DNA of 64,000 nt from Lolium rigidum. Lineage: Eukaryota > Streptophyta > Magnoliopsida > Poales > Poaceae. Positions 1-10,886 of the stretch are shown in pieces (position 1 is the stretch's first letter; each line of letters starts with the position of its first letter). The notes under the pieces are model-generated. The model worked only from the letters and a program-made list of their open reading frames with translations. It was not told where the DNA came from and searched no databases. The stretch spans positions 41,280,869-41,344,868 of the forward strand of contig NC_061514.1 of assembly GCF_022539505.1 (NCBI RefSeq), read 5' to 3'. The position numbers were made by a program, and so were the translations under genes.

Positions 1-1198
1 TGAGTTGTATGATGAAAAGTCTATAATACCCTCGAAATGAATTTCTATGCTCACAAACTGTTTTAGAGTTCTTTTGTACCGTTTAATTTTGCATATATGG
101 TCACAATGTAATTTTGTATAATGTATTTTCCCAGGGAAAGTCACAAATAATGTGGTCTCCTATTACACTATATAGTATTAGAGGAGATCGTTGTTAGCTG
201 AAAGCTAAAAGTGTGTGGAGTCTAGTTGCGTCTCGTTCCCTGCAAGTCCCAGGATCAACCCGTACTTAATTTGCTACTGATCTCATCAATGCTTGCTTGG
301 ATAGAATCGGAGATAGGCAGCTTGCCTCGTCGCAGCAAGAGGGGCGGGAGATGCAAGTCAGTCGGACACGGGAGACCCTAGCTACAGCAGATCGAGCCCC
401 GGTCGGCAAGCTCAGCTCAGCTCGAACCGGGAGGACGAGCTAGGGGCAGGCCGCGCCGCCACGGGCTACCCCTCCGCCATGGAATAGAACCAGGGTCAGG
501 CGGGGATGATTTTGGCGGCGTCGGGTGGCAGGTGGCGGCGGCGGCCGGAGTTGACCTTGGGGGCGGCGGCGGAGGTGTACTAGCAGGAGGACGAGGAACC
601 CTAGATCGGGATTAGAAACAGATACGATGACTTAAACCAGAGGAGAAAACGATTCGGTAAAAGCATTTGCACACAGTGGCATTTACATGTAAATAGCGAG
701 GGGAAAAGGGGCATAGACATATATACCGTTTCGGACAGAGCTCGGGAAGCTGCCCAAAGCTGGGGTACCCCAGCTTCCCCCAATCGTGAAGAAATCGGAT
801 AAGCCGGCTGCCACGGGAAACGGCTTAAAATCGAGTTCTTTTCAGCTTGAGCTTATTTTCACCCCTAAGCTGTTGAGAAGCTCCAAAAGAACTGGGCCTA
901 AGGCTGGCAATATTTTCGCTCCACGGGCCCTACCGCGCCAAAAAATTTGGCTACCCCGCCACCTCCATGTGCCGGCTGTTTGCTCCGCCGGGAGAGACTT
1001 GTGCCGGCCGTTTTGCTGCCTTCGTATGCATCAATTATTACCGGCACTTGATAGCCACGGATTCTACATTTTTTCCGGCTGTAAACGGGCCCTCGAAAAC
1101 CTATGCCGGCAGTTGATTTGTACCGGCAGTTTATTTGCCTCTACAACTGGATCTTTGCCGGCTGTTCTTTGCCCTTCAATTTGGTCCATGGTGTAGTG
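1..1198. mobile_element. CACTA (En/Spm-type) transposon end, partial
   Basis: The segment ends in GTGTAGTG at 1191-1198, the reverse complement of the CACTA terminus. About seven short GC-rich repeats of the TGCCGGC/ACCGGC type lie in the preceding 230 bases (near 972, 1003, 1040, 1077, 1104, 1121 and 1157), as expected of CACTA subterminal regions. The bases after 1198 open directly into the chromovirus sequence, so the CACTA inserted there; agt at 1199-1201 would be the 3-bp target duplication, but the other end is outside the window. Bases 300-600 are GC-rich and resemble a leader on the minus strand, but I see no coding frame I can support. No transposase is visible. Confidence 0.7.
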
Positions 1199-1614
1199 AG
1201 TTGAGGCACCATGCTGAGCACCTGGACTTCATGCTCTACCAGACTCAGAGGGACCTCGACGCCACTCGCGCGTACGCGAACCAGACCCATGCTCACATCA
1301 CCGAGCAGGGTGAGGCGATCAAGCTACTCAACAACGACCGCAAGAGCCTTCGCCAGCAGCGTGCCAAGAAGGACGCTACGATTCGCCGCCTTCGCGCCAG
1401 GATCGCGTCACTTGAGGCCACCGGTCAAGGCCCGAGAGGATCGGATTCGTCACCGGAGGATGACGACGGAGGCATCGACATTCAGGGAGGAGACGCCTTC
1501 CTGAGCGACGACAACGACTTTGAGGAGGACGAGAACACCGAGGAGGAGGACTACGAGTTCCTGGAGGCAGGACCCGACGACTACGTCCCGATAGATGTCG
1601 AGGATGAGGAGTAG
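1199..1614 (+). CDS. Coiled-coil/acidic ORF upstream of gag in chromovirus A (5' partial)
   Basis: An open frame runs from the CACTA junction to a stop at 1612-1614; the first internal ATG is at 1231. The N-terminal part (about 70 residues) is rich in Q, R, K, L and A with heptad-like spacing, suggesting a coiled coil. The rest is strongly acidic, with runs of D and E, and ends in VEDEE. I recognise no enzymatic domain. A short ORF ahead of gag occurs in some grass chromoviruses, but its role is not known to me. The 5' end is lost at the CACTA insertion, so the true start may lie in the part outside this window. Confidence 0.5.
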
Positions 1615-1850
1615 TTGCACTAGTCTCACTTATGTAGGTGTGAGTTGTATCCCGTTCCTTGTATCGTAGCATGAGAATGGTTCTTAAAACCATTGGAGTA
1701 TGTGTGTGTGTTAGTTTGTACTATGTGTTGAATGAATGAATGAATGTTATGTTTGTCATGAAAAGATTACAAGTTTTCAAATGTTTTCAAACTTAACCAA
1801 AATAAACCATAGAAATTTTCCTCTTATCTCATGATCTTCTCTATGTTCAG
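1615..1850. other. Leader between upstream ORF and gag of element A
   Basis: AT-rich noncoding sequence with a short gaatgaatgaatgaatg repeat near 1730-1747. I see no recognisable site. It probably serves as leader for the gag ORF. Confidence 0.4.
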
Positions 1851-3089
1851 ATGGCCCCTCCCAATCGCAACAACGATGCCATGATGCAACTGCTGCAAAC
1901 CCTGCTAGCTGACAGGGAGACCGAACGAGCTGAACGCCAAGCCAACATCTCAGCCTTGCAGAACCTTGCCAACCAAGGCCATGGGAATCATGACCACCTA
2001 GGGTCCAAGCTCAAGAACTTTCAGAACACCAACCCTCCGGTGTTTAGCAAGACCGAGGAACCCCTCGACGCCGACGATTGGCTCCAGACTATGGAGAACA
2101 ATCTGGAGGTAGCCGGAGTGGAGGCCAACGAGAAAGTCTTGTTTGCCACCCACTATCTCGCTGGACCAGCCCGCGCTTGGTGGACAAGCACCCGTGCCAT
2201 GAACGGAGGACAGTTCATGACTTGGGAGGAGTTCAAGCTGAAGTTCAGCAAGTACCATGTACCCCCGGGTCTTATCAAAAAGATGAGGGATGAGTTCCGT
2301 GAACTGAAACAAGGTCGCATGACGGTGGTTGAATACCGCGACAAGTTTCTTACACTGTCAAGGTATGCCCCTGATGAGACCGACACCGTTGAGAAGAGGA
2401 AGGAAAGATTCCTGAACGGACTGCATGATGAGATGCAGACTGTCCTCGTCAACATCCCCTTCGCCGACCTTGAAGCCCTTGTCGACTCCGCCATCCAGAT
2501 GGAGGGCAAGTTGAACCAAGCCAATGAGAATCGCAAGCGCCGCATGGCAAATCAAAGTGGATCAAGCCACCCCCAAAAGTATCGCCCTAGCTCAAGCGGA
2601 GGTTTCACTCCGAGAAACAATAAGCCACCGATGCAGAACTCGCGCCCCGGTTATCAGAATCGGAGTGGAGGAAACTTCAAGCCAGGAGGCTACCACAACA
2701 ACAACTACAACAACAACAACTACAACCGCGCTCCGCCCCGAGCCCCCAACAACAATAACAACAACACCAACACCGCTCCCAGAACCGGAAGCAACGCCGT
2801 CCCCGTTGCGAACAAGCAAGACAAGGCCACCATCACTTGTTATGAGTGTGGTGTAGTGGGGCACTACTCCAACGAGTGTCCCAAGCGTCTTGCCAAGCTC
2901 GCCGGCAACACCGCTGCACCTGCTCAGCAGCAACGCCGTGTCTCCACCGGCAAGAAGTTCGCCCCCAACAACCCCAATAACCGCAACGGCCGCCTCTACC
3001 ACATGAGCGCCGAAGAAGCCCAGGAAGCACCGGATGTTGTACCGGGTATGTTTTCTCGTCAACCACATCCCCGCCGCAGTGTTGTTTGA
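1851..3089 (+). CDS. gag: Gag polyprotein of chromovirus A
   Basis: Structural protein that packages element RNA in virus-like particles. The start ATG (MAPPNRNND) opens a frame with a retrotransposon gag/capsid domain at about residues 60-230, including [18 protein letters not shown] and the [15 protein letters not shown] region. A low-complexity Asn-rich stretch at about 285-320 is encoded by an AAC microsatellite. A CCHC zinc knuckle, [14 protein letters not shown], lies near residue 330. In this family gag normally reads on into protease. Here the frame stops at 3087-3089, and the protease frame takes over through an overlap at 3034-3089. The break maps to the tetramer CTCG at 3055-3058 (see findings), so the apparent separate gag ORF may be an artefact. 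Confidence 0.9.
   Translation: MAPPNRNNDAMMQLLQTLLADRETERAERQANISALQNLANQGHGNHDHLGSKLKNFQNTNPPVFSKTEEPLDADDWLQTMENNLEVAGVEANEKVLFATHYLAGPARAWWTSTRAMNGGQFMTWEEFKLKFSKYHVPPGLIKKMRDEFRELKQGRMTVVEYRDKFLTLSRYAPDETDTVEKRKERFLNGLHDEMQTVLVNIPFADLEALVDSAIQMEGKLNQANENRKRRMANQSGSSHPQKYRPSSSGGFTPRNNKPPMQNSRPGYQNRSGGNFKPGGYHNNNYNNNNYNRAPPRAPNNNNNNTNTAPRTGSNAVPVANKQDKATITCYECGVVGHYSNECPKRLAKLAGNTAAPAQQQRRVSTGKKFAPNNPNNRNGRLYHMSAEEAQEAPDVVPGMFSRQPHPRRSVV
2692..2772. repeat. AAC-rich trinucleotide microsatellite inside gag
   Basis: Imperfect (AAC)n tract encoding poly-Asn broken by Tyr, Arg and Pro. It lies between the capsid domain and the zinc knuckle. Confidence 0.8.
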
Positions 3090-4323
3090 TTCCGGAGCAT
3101 CTCATTCTTTTGTCACCGAAGACTTTGCATCAACAAGTAAAATTCAACTCCTCAGTTTGAAGCATGTTATGATAGTTCAAATCCCCGGATCAACCACCAA
3201 AGCCAGAAAATTTTGCAAAAATGTACCAATCAAAATCCATGATGTAGATTTCTATGCCAATCTGATCATACTTGGAACCAAAGGTTTGGAAGTTGTCCTA
3301 GGAATGGACTGGATGTCAAAACACAATGGATTGATAGACTGTGCCAAGAAAGCCATAACCATGACTAGCAGCACCGGTATCGTAGTAGAGCACGTCTCTG
3401 AAAAACTACCCAGAAAATTCACCTGCAACCAAAGTGTATCCAAGCCAACTCTGGACCAAATCAGGGTCGTTTGTCGCTACCCCGATGTGTTTCCGGATGA
3501 TCTACCCGGTATGCCCCCGGATCGGGATATCGAGTTTATCATCGAGATAATCCCCGGAACTAGACCCATAGCCCAGAGAGCCTACAGCATGAACGCAACA
3601 GAGCTTGTGGAGCTGAAGAAGCAAATAGATGATATGTTGGCCAAGGGTCTGATTAGACCTAGTGCATCCCCCTGTAGATCACCCGTCTTGTTTGTGGACA
3701 AGAAGGATGGTGCAAATCGTTTATGTACGGATTATCGTAAGCTTAACGATGTCACCATCAAAAACAAATACCCCCTACCCAAGATAGAAGACTTGTTTGA
3801 TCAACTAACCGGAGCCAGAGTTTTCTCCAAGATAGACCTTAGAACTGGATACCATCAGCTAAAGATCCGAGCCACCGACATTCCGAAAACTGCCTTTACC
3901 ACCAGATATGGGTTGTATGAGTACAACGTCATGTCGTTTGGACTGACCAATGCCCCCGCTTATTTCATGAATCTCATGAATAAGATCTTCATGAACTTTT
4001 TGGACAAGTTTGTCGTTGTTTTCATCGATGACATTCTCGTCTACTCCAAGTCCGAAGAGGAACATGAACAACATTTGGAGATTGTCCTAGAGACCCTTAG
4101 ACAGCACAAGTTATATGCCAAGTTTAGCAAGTGTGAGTTTTGGTTGGAAGAAGTTGGATTCCTGGGACACATCTTGTCTGCAGGAGGAATTGCCGTAGAT
4201 CCAGCCAAAATCAAAACTGTTATGGAATGGCAAGCCCCAACCACACAAACCGAGGTCCGCGCTTTTCTTGGATTAGCCGGATACTACCGCAGATTTGTAG
4301 AAGGTTTTTCGAGCATCGCTCGA
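3034..4323 (+). CDS. pol: Pol of chromovirus A, part 1: protease and reverse transcriptase
   Basis: Aspartic protease: active-site motif [10 protein letters not shown] at about 3087-3116, with [15 protein letters not shown] downstream (flap and second conserved region). Reverse transcriptase: [10 protein letters not shown] near 3721-3750, [11 protein letters not shown] near 3829, and the catalytic box [10 protein letters not shown] at about 4021-4050. The frame is cut in the RT/RNase H connection by E1 at 4324; the remaining pol is at 12493-12640 and 22266-24177. Function is maturation of the polyprotein and copying of element RNA to cDNA. The PR frame is offset from gag at 3055. The first listed Met at 3034 lies within the gag overlap and is probably not a real initiation site. 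Confidence 0.9.
4319..4323. other. Target site duplication of E1, left copy
   Basis: CTCGA, matching 12488-12492 on the far side of E1. A perfect 5-bp duplication, as expected for integrase-mediated insertion. Confidence 0.9.
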
Positions 4324-5920
4324 TGATACGTCTCCGACGTATCGATAATTTCTTGTGTTCCATGCCACATTATTGATGATATCTACATGTTTTATGCACA
4401 CTTTATGTCATATTCGTGCATTTTCTGGAACTAACCTATTAACAAGATGCCGAAGTGCCGCTTGTCGTTTTCTACTGTTTTTGGTTTCGTAAATCCTAGT
4501 AATGAAATATTCTCGGAATAGGACGAAATCAACGCCTGTGGTCCTATTTTGCCACGAAGCTTCCGTAAGACCGAAGAGGAGACGAAGTGGGGCCACGAGG
4601 TGGCCAGACTATAGGGCGGCGCGGCCCAGGTCTTGGCCGCGCAGACCTATAGTGTGGGCCCCTCGTGTGGCCCCCTGACCTACCCTTCCGCCTACAAATA
4701 GCCTTCGTCGCGAAACCCCCAGTACCGAGAGCCACGATACGGAAAACCTTACTGAGACGCCGCCGCCAATCCCATCTCGGGGGATTCTGGGAGATCTCCT
4801 CCGGCACCCCGCCGGAGAGGGGATTCATCTCCCGGAGGACTCTTCACCGCCATGGTCGCCTCCGGAGTGATGAGTGAGTAGTTCACCCCCGGACTATGGG
4901 TCCATAGCAGTAGCTAGATGGTTGTCTTCTCCTCATTGTGCTTCATTGTTGGATCTTGTGAGCTGCCTAACATGATCAAGATCATCTATCTCGTAATACT
5001 ATATGTTGTGTTTGTCGGGATCCGATGGATAGAGAATACTATGTTATGTTAATTATCAAGTTATTACCTATGTGTTGTTTATGATCTTGCATGCTCTCCG
5101 TTATTAGTAGAGGCTCTGGCCAAGTTTTTGCTCTTAACTCCAAGAGGGAGTATTTATGCTCGATAGTGGGTTCATGCCTCCATTGAATCCGGGACAGATG
5201 ATGTAAAAGTTCTAAGGTTGTGGATGTGCCGTTGCCACTAGGGATAAAACATTGATGCTATGTCTAAGGATGTAGTTATTGATTACATTACGCACCATAC
5301 TTAATGCAATTGTCCGTTGTTTTGCAACTTAATACCGGAAGGGGTTCGGATGATAACCCGAAGGTGGACTTTTTAGGCATAGATGCATGCCGAATAGCGG
5401 TCTATGTACTTTGTCGTAATGCCCAATTAAATCTCACTATATTTATCATGACATGTATGTGCATTGTTATGCCCTCTCTATTTGTCAATTGCCCGACCGT
5501 AATTTGTTCACCCAACATGCTTTTATCTTATGGGAGAGACACCTCTAGTGAACCGTGGACCCCGGTCCTATTCTTTACATCGCATACAATCTACTCGCAA
5601 TACTTGTTTTACCGTTTTCTCGCAAACAAACATCTTCCACACAATACGGTTAATCCTTTGTTACAGCAAGCCGGTGAGATTGACAACCTCACCGTTTCGT
5701 TGGGGCAAAGTACTTTGGTTGTGTTGTGCAGGTTCCACGTTGGCGCCGGAATCTCCGGTGTTGCGCCGCACTACATCCCGCCGCCATCAACCTTCAACGT
5801 GCTTCTTGGCTCCTCCTCGGTTCGATAAACCTTGGTTTCTTTCCGAGGGAAAACTTGCTGCTGTGCGCATCATACCTTCCTCTTGGGGTTCCCAACGAAC
5901 GTGTGAGTTACACGCCATCA
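4324..5920 (+). repeat. E1 5' LTR (1597 bp)
   Basis: Starts TGATACGTCTCC and ends CGCCATCA. A TATA-like tacaaata at 4693-4700 follows a GC-rich upstream stretch and is the probable promoter. Nearly all differences from the 3' LTR are at CTG/CCG/CTCG sites. Confidence 0.92.
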
Positions 5921-5930
5921 AGCTCTTTTT

Positions 5931-5950
5931 CTCGGCGCCGTTGTCGGGGA
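5931..5950 (+). promoter_or_regulatory. E1 primer-binding site (tRNA-Asp-like)
   Basis: CGGCGCCGTTGTCGGGGA begins about 12 bases after the LTR. It corresponds to TGGCGCCGTTGCCGGGGA in E2 (54360-54377), which is the usual complement of the plant tRNA-Asp 3' end. E1's copy has tctcgg where E2 has tctgg, another CTG/CTCG difference. Confidence 0.75.
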
Positions 5951-6029
5951 GATCAAGACACGCCGCAAGGGGAGTCTCCACTTCCCAATCTCTTTACTTT
6001 GTTTTTGTCTTGCTTTATTTTATTTACTA

Positions 6030-6172
6030 CTTTGTTTGCTGCATTATATCAAAACACAAAAAAATTAGTTGCTAGCTTTACTTTATTTACTGCCTTGTTC
6101 TCTATATCAAAAACACAAAAAAATTAGTTATTTGCATTTACTTTATCTAGTTTGCTTTATTTACTACTGCTA
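6030..6172 (+). repeat. E1 leader tandem repeats
   Basis: About two to two and a half degenerate copies of a roughly 65-bp unit containing a tatcaaaacacaaaaaaattag core followed by tttactttattta. E2 has a third copy at the equivalent place (54474-54640). Lies in the untranslated leader just before the gag ATG. Confidence 0.65.
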
Positions 6173-6174
6173 AA

Positions 6175-8293
6175 ATGGGTACTCCTGAAAATACTAAGTT
6201 GTGTGACTTCACAACCACAAATAATAATGATTTCCTATGCACACCTATTGCTCCACCTGCTACTACAAGCAGAATTCTTTGAAATTAAACCTCGCTTTAT
6301 CGAATCTTGTTATGAGAGAGCAATTTTCTCGGTGTTAGTTCTCGATGATGTTGCTGCCCATCTTAATAATTTTGTTGAACTATGTGAAATGCAAAAGTAT
6401 AAGGATGTAGATGGTGACATTATAAAATTAAAATTGTTCCCTTTCTCATTAAGAGGAAGAGCTAAAGATTGGTTGCTATCTCTCGCCTAAGAATAGTATT
6501 GATTCCTGGACTAAATGCAAGGATGCTTTTATTGGTAGATATTATCCACCTGCTAAAATTATATCTTTGAGGAGTAGCATAATGAATTTTAAACAATTAG
6601 ATACTGAGCATGTTGCACAAGCATGGGAAAGAATGAAATCTTTGGTTAAAAATTGCCCAACCCATGGACTGACTACTTGGATGATCATCCAAACCTTCTA
6701 TGCAGGACTAAATTTTTCTTCGCGGAATTTATTGGATTCAGCTGCTGGAGGTACCTTTATGTCCATCACTCTTGGTGAAGCAACAAAGCTCCTTGATAAT
6801 ATGATGATTAATTACTCTGAATGGCACACGGAAAGAGCTCCACAAGGTAAGAAGGTAAATTCCGTTGAAGAATCCTCTTCCTTGAATGATAAGATTGATG
6901 CTATTATGTCTATGCTTGTGAATGATAGGACTAATGTTGATCCTAATAATGTTCCGTTAGCTTCATTGGTTGCCCGAGAAGAACATGTTGATGTAAACTT
7001 CGTTAAAAATAATAATTTCAACAACAATGCTTATCGGAACAATTCTAGTAATAACTATAGGCCATATCCTTATAATAATGGTAACGGTTATGCTAATTCT
7101 TATGGGAATTCTTACAATAATAATTGGAACACACCCCCTGGACTTGAAGCTATGCTTAAAGAATTTATTAGTACACAAACTGCCTTTAACAAATCTGTTG
7201 AGGAAAAACTCAATAAAATTGATATTCTCGCTTCTAAGGTTGATAGTCTTGCCTCTGATGTTGATCTTTTGAAATCGAAAGTTATGCCTAATAGGGACAT
7301 TGAAAACAAAATTGTTACTACAGCAAATGCCATCCAAGTTAGAATTAATGAGAATATAAGATTAATGGCTGAATTGCGTGCTAGGTGGGATAGAGAAGAA
7401 AATGAAAAGCTAGCTAAAGAGAAAAATGTAGCTAAAGTTTGGACTATTACCACCACAAGTAATGTTGATTCCTCACATGTTGCTGCACCTCCTACTATCA
7501 ATGGTAAAATAATTGGTGTTGGTAATGTTTCTACTCCTAGTGCAAAGCGCGCAAAATTACCTGAAATTGGTAAACCGCTCGAAACCGCTATGATAAAACT
7601 CGCTGAAATTTTTTCCAACCTTGGGGATGATGATCCCATTGCTGTAGCTCATAATGATTTAGATTTTGATGATTGCCACATCTCTGAAGTTATAAAGTTC
7701 TTACAAAAACTTGCTAAGAGTCCCAATGCTAGCGCTGTAAACTTGGCTTTCACAAAACATATTACAAATGCTCTCATAAAAGCTAGAGAAGAGAAACTAA
7801 AACTTGAAACTTCTATTCCTAGAAAGCTAGAGGATGGTTGGGAACCCATCATTAAAATGAGGGTCAATGATTTTGATTGTAATGCTTTATGTGATCTTGG
7901 TGCAAGTATTTCGTTATGCCTAAGAAAGTCTATGATATGCTTGACTTGCCACCATTGAAAATTTGTTATTTGGATGTTAATCTCGCTGATAATGCTAAAA
8001 AGAAACCTTTGGGGAGAGTTGATAATGTTCATATTATGGTTAACAATAACCTTGCCCCCCTTGATTTTGTTGTCTTGGATATTGAATGCAATGCATCTTG
8101 CCCCATTATATTGGGAATACCTTTTCTTCGAACCGTTGGTGCTACTATTGATATGAAGGAAGGTAATATTAAATATCAATTTCCTCTCAAGAAAGGTATG
8201 GAACACTTCCCTAGAAAGAGAATGAAGTTACCTTATGATTCTATTATTAGAACAAATTATGATGTTGATGCTTCGTCTCTTGATAATACTTGA
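6175..8293 (+). pseudogene. gag: E1 gag and protease, frame broken at several points
   Basis: ATG at 6175 opens gag. The capsid-type region includes FPFSLRGRAKDWL (about 6435-6475) and resumes after a frame change with MRSSIMNFKQ (6567) through the AWERMKSLVKNCPTHGL region. An Asn/Tyr-rich stretch (about 7005-7130) and a coiled-coil segment (about 7140-7400) follow. A retroviral-type protease motif CDLGASIS sits near 7890-7912, and the domain continues in another frame with MPKKVYDMLDLPPL up to the stop at 8291-8293 (SSLDNT). Frame changes occur near 6270, at 6482-6485 (CTCG) and at 7912-7913 (CG). The last two coincide exactly with CTG-type sites. No RT, RNase H or integrase follows. The arrangement is typical of Athila-lineage non-autonomous families. 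Confidence 0.82.
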
Positions 8294-8926
8294 TTTACAC
8301 TTTCTGCGCCTAGCTGAAAGGCGTTAAAGAAAAGCGCTTATGGGAGACAACCCATGTTTTTACTACAGTACTTGGTTTTTATTTTGTGTCTTGGAAGTTG
8401 TTTACTACTGTAGCAACCTCTCCTTATCTTAGTTTTGTGTTTTGTTGTGCCAAGTAAAGTCTTTGATAGTAAAGTTCATACTAGATTTGGATTACTGCGC
8501 AGTTTCAGATTTTCTTTGCTGTCACGAATTTCGACCTGCCTCCCTGTAGGTAGCTCAGAAAATTAAGCCAATTTACGTGCGTGATGCTCAGATATGTACG
8601 CAACTTTAATTCAATTTGGGCATTTTCATTTGAGCAAGTCTGGTGCCATTTTAAAATTCGTCTTTACGAACTGTTCTGTTTTGACAGATTCTGCCTTTTA
8701 TTTCGCATTGCCTCTTTTGCTATGTTGGATGAATTTCTTTGATCCATTAATGTCCAGTAGCTTTATGCAATGTCCAGAAGTGTTAAGAATGATTGTGTCA
8801 CCTCTGAACATGTTAATTTTTATTGTGCACTAACCCTCTTATGAGTTGTTTCGAGTTTGGTGTGGAGGAAGTTTTCAAAGATCAAGAGAGGAGTATGATG
8901 CAATATGATCAAGGAGAGTGAAAGCT

Positions 8927-9000
8927 CTAAGCTTGGGGATGCCCCGGTGGTTCACCCCTGCATATTCTAAGAAGACTCAAGCATCTAAGCTTGGGGATGC
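8927..9000 (+). repeat. Two internal copies of the E1 polypurine tract
   Basis: CTAAGCTTGGGGATGC occurs at 8927-8942 and again at 8985-9000, identical to the tract directly upstream of the 3' LTR (10871-10886). E2 has the same arrangement at 56150 and 56208. Confidence 0.85.
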
Positions 9001-10870
9001 CCAAGGCATCCCCTTCTTCATCGACAACATTATCAGAGTTCCTCCCCGAAACTATATTTTTATTCCGTCACATCTTATGTGCTTTGCTTGGAGCGTCGGT
9101 TTGTTTTTGTTTTTGTTTTTGCTTGAATAAAATGGATCCTAGCATTCACCGTATGGGAGAGAGACACGCTCCGTCGTTGCATATGGACAAGTATGTCCTT
9201 AGGCTTTACTCATAGTATTCATGGCGAAGTTTCTTCTTCGTTAAATTGTTATATGGTTGGAATTGGAAAATGATACATGTAGTAATTGCTATAAATGTCT
9301 TGGATAATGTGATACTTGGCAATTGTTGTTCTCATGTTTAAGCTCTTGCATCATATACTTTGCACTCATTAATGAAGAAACACTTAGAGCTTGCTAATTT
9401 GGTTTGCATATTTGGTCCCTCTAAAGTCTAGATAATATCTAGTATTGAGTTTTGAACAACAAGGAAGACGGTGTAGATTCTTATAATGTTTACAATATGT
9501 CTTTTATGTGAGTTTTGCTGCACCGCTTCATCCTTGTGTTTGTTTCAAATAAGCCTTGCTAGCCTAAACCTTGTATCGAGAGGGACTACTTCTCATGCAT
9601 CCAAAATCCTTGAGCCAACCACTATGCCATTTGTGTCCACCATACCTACCTACTACATGGTATTTCTCCGCCATTCCAAAGTAAATTGCTTGAGTGCTAC
9701 CTTTAAAATTCCATCATTCACCTTTGCAATATATAGCTCATGGGACAAATAGCTTAAAAACTATTGTGGTATTGAATATGTACTTATGCACTTTATCTCT
9801 TATTAAGTTGCTTGTTGTGCGATAACCATGTTTCTCGGGGACGCCATCAACTATTCTTTGTTGAATATCATGTGAGTTGTTATGCATGTCCGTCTTGTCC
9901 GAAGTAAGAGAGATCTACCACCTTAATGGTTGGAGCATACATATTGTTAGAGAAGAACATTGGGCCGCTAACTAAAGCCATGATTCATGGTGGAAGTTTC
10001 AGTTTTGGACATATATCCTCAATCTCATATGAGAATAATAATTGTTGCCACATGCTTATGCATTAAAGAGGAGTCCATTATCTCGTTGTCCATGTTGTCC
10101 CGGTATGGATGTCTAAGTTGAGAATAATCAAAAGCGAGAAATCCAAAATGCGAGCTTTCTCCTTAGACCTTTGTACAGGCGGCATGGAGGTACCCCATTG
10201 TGACACTTGGTTAAAACATGTGTATTGCGATGATCCGGTAGTCCAAGCTAATTAGGACAAGGTGCGGGCACTATTAGTATACTATGCATGAGGCTTGCAA
10301 CTTGTAAGATATAATTTACATAACTCATATGCTTTATTACTACCGTTGACAAAATTGTTTCATGTTTTCAAAATAAAAGCTCTAGCACAAATATAGCAAT
10401 CGATGCTTTCCTCTTTGAAGGACCATTCTCTTTACTTTTATGTTGAGTCAGTTCACCTATCTCTCTCCACCTCAAGAAGCAAACACTTGTGTGAACTGTG
10501 CATTGATTCCTACATACTTGCATATTGCACTTATTATATTACTCTATGTTGATGATTATCCATGAGATATACATGTTATAAGTTGAAAGCAACCGCTGAA
10601 ACTTAATCTTCCTTTGTGTTGCTTCAATACCTTTACTTTGATTTATTGCTTTATGAGTTAACTCTTATGCAAGACTTATTGATGCTTGTCTTGAAGTGCT
10701 ATTCATGAAAAGTCTTTGCTTTATGATTCACTTGTTTACTCATGTCATTTCCATTGTTTTGATCGCTGCATTCATTACATATGTTTACAAATAGTATGAT
10801 CAAGGTTATGATGGCATGTCACTCCGTAAATTATCTTTGTTATCGTTTTACCTGCTCGGGATGAGCAGAA

Positions 10871-10886
10871 CTAAGCTTGGGGATGC
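10871..10886 (+). promoter_or_regulatory. E1 polypurine tract
   Basis: CTAAGCTTGGGGATGC directly abuts the 3' LTR start TGATACG. Expected priming site for plus-strand DNA synthesis. Confidence 0.75.

Larger units (their letters stand above)
8294..10886 (+). other. E1 3' noncoding region with internal polypurine-tract copies
   Basis: About 2.6 kb without a supportable gene. Short ORFs here are not conserved as coding and contain many stops in all frames. The sequence is strongly conserved with E2 (55517-58116), so it may carry cis-acting packaging or replication signals. Confidence 0.6.

Noticed and set aside
300..610. GC-rich leader-like sequence suggesting a minus-strand host gene start
   Set aside because: The candidate ATG near 482 reaches a stop within a few codons, and the segment belongs to the CACTA end.
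786..1196. 136-codon plus-strand ORF
   Set aside because: Lies in the CACTA subterminal repeats; composition follows the TGCCGGC repeats and no domain is visible.
3034..3089. Programmed gag-pol frameshift in chromovirus A
   Set aside because: No slippery heptamer seen. The offset falls on a CTCG of the recurrent artefact-like type.
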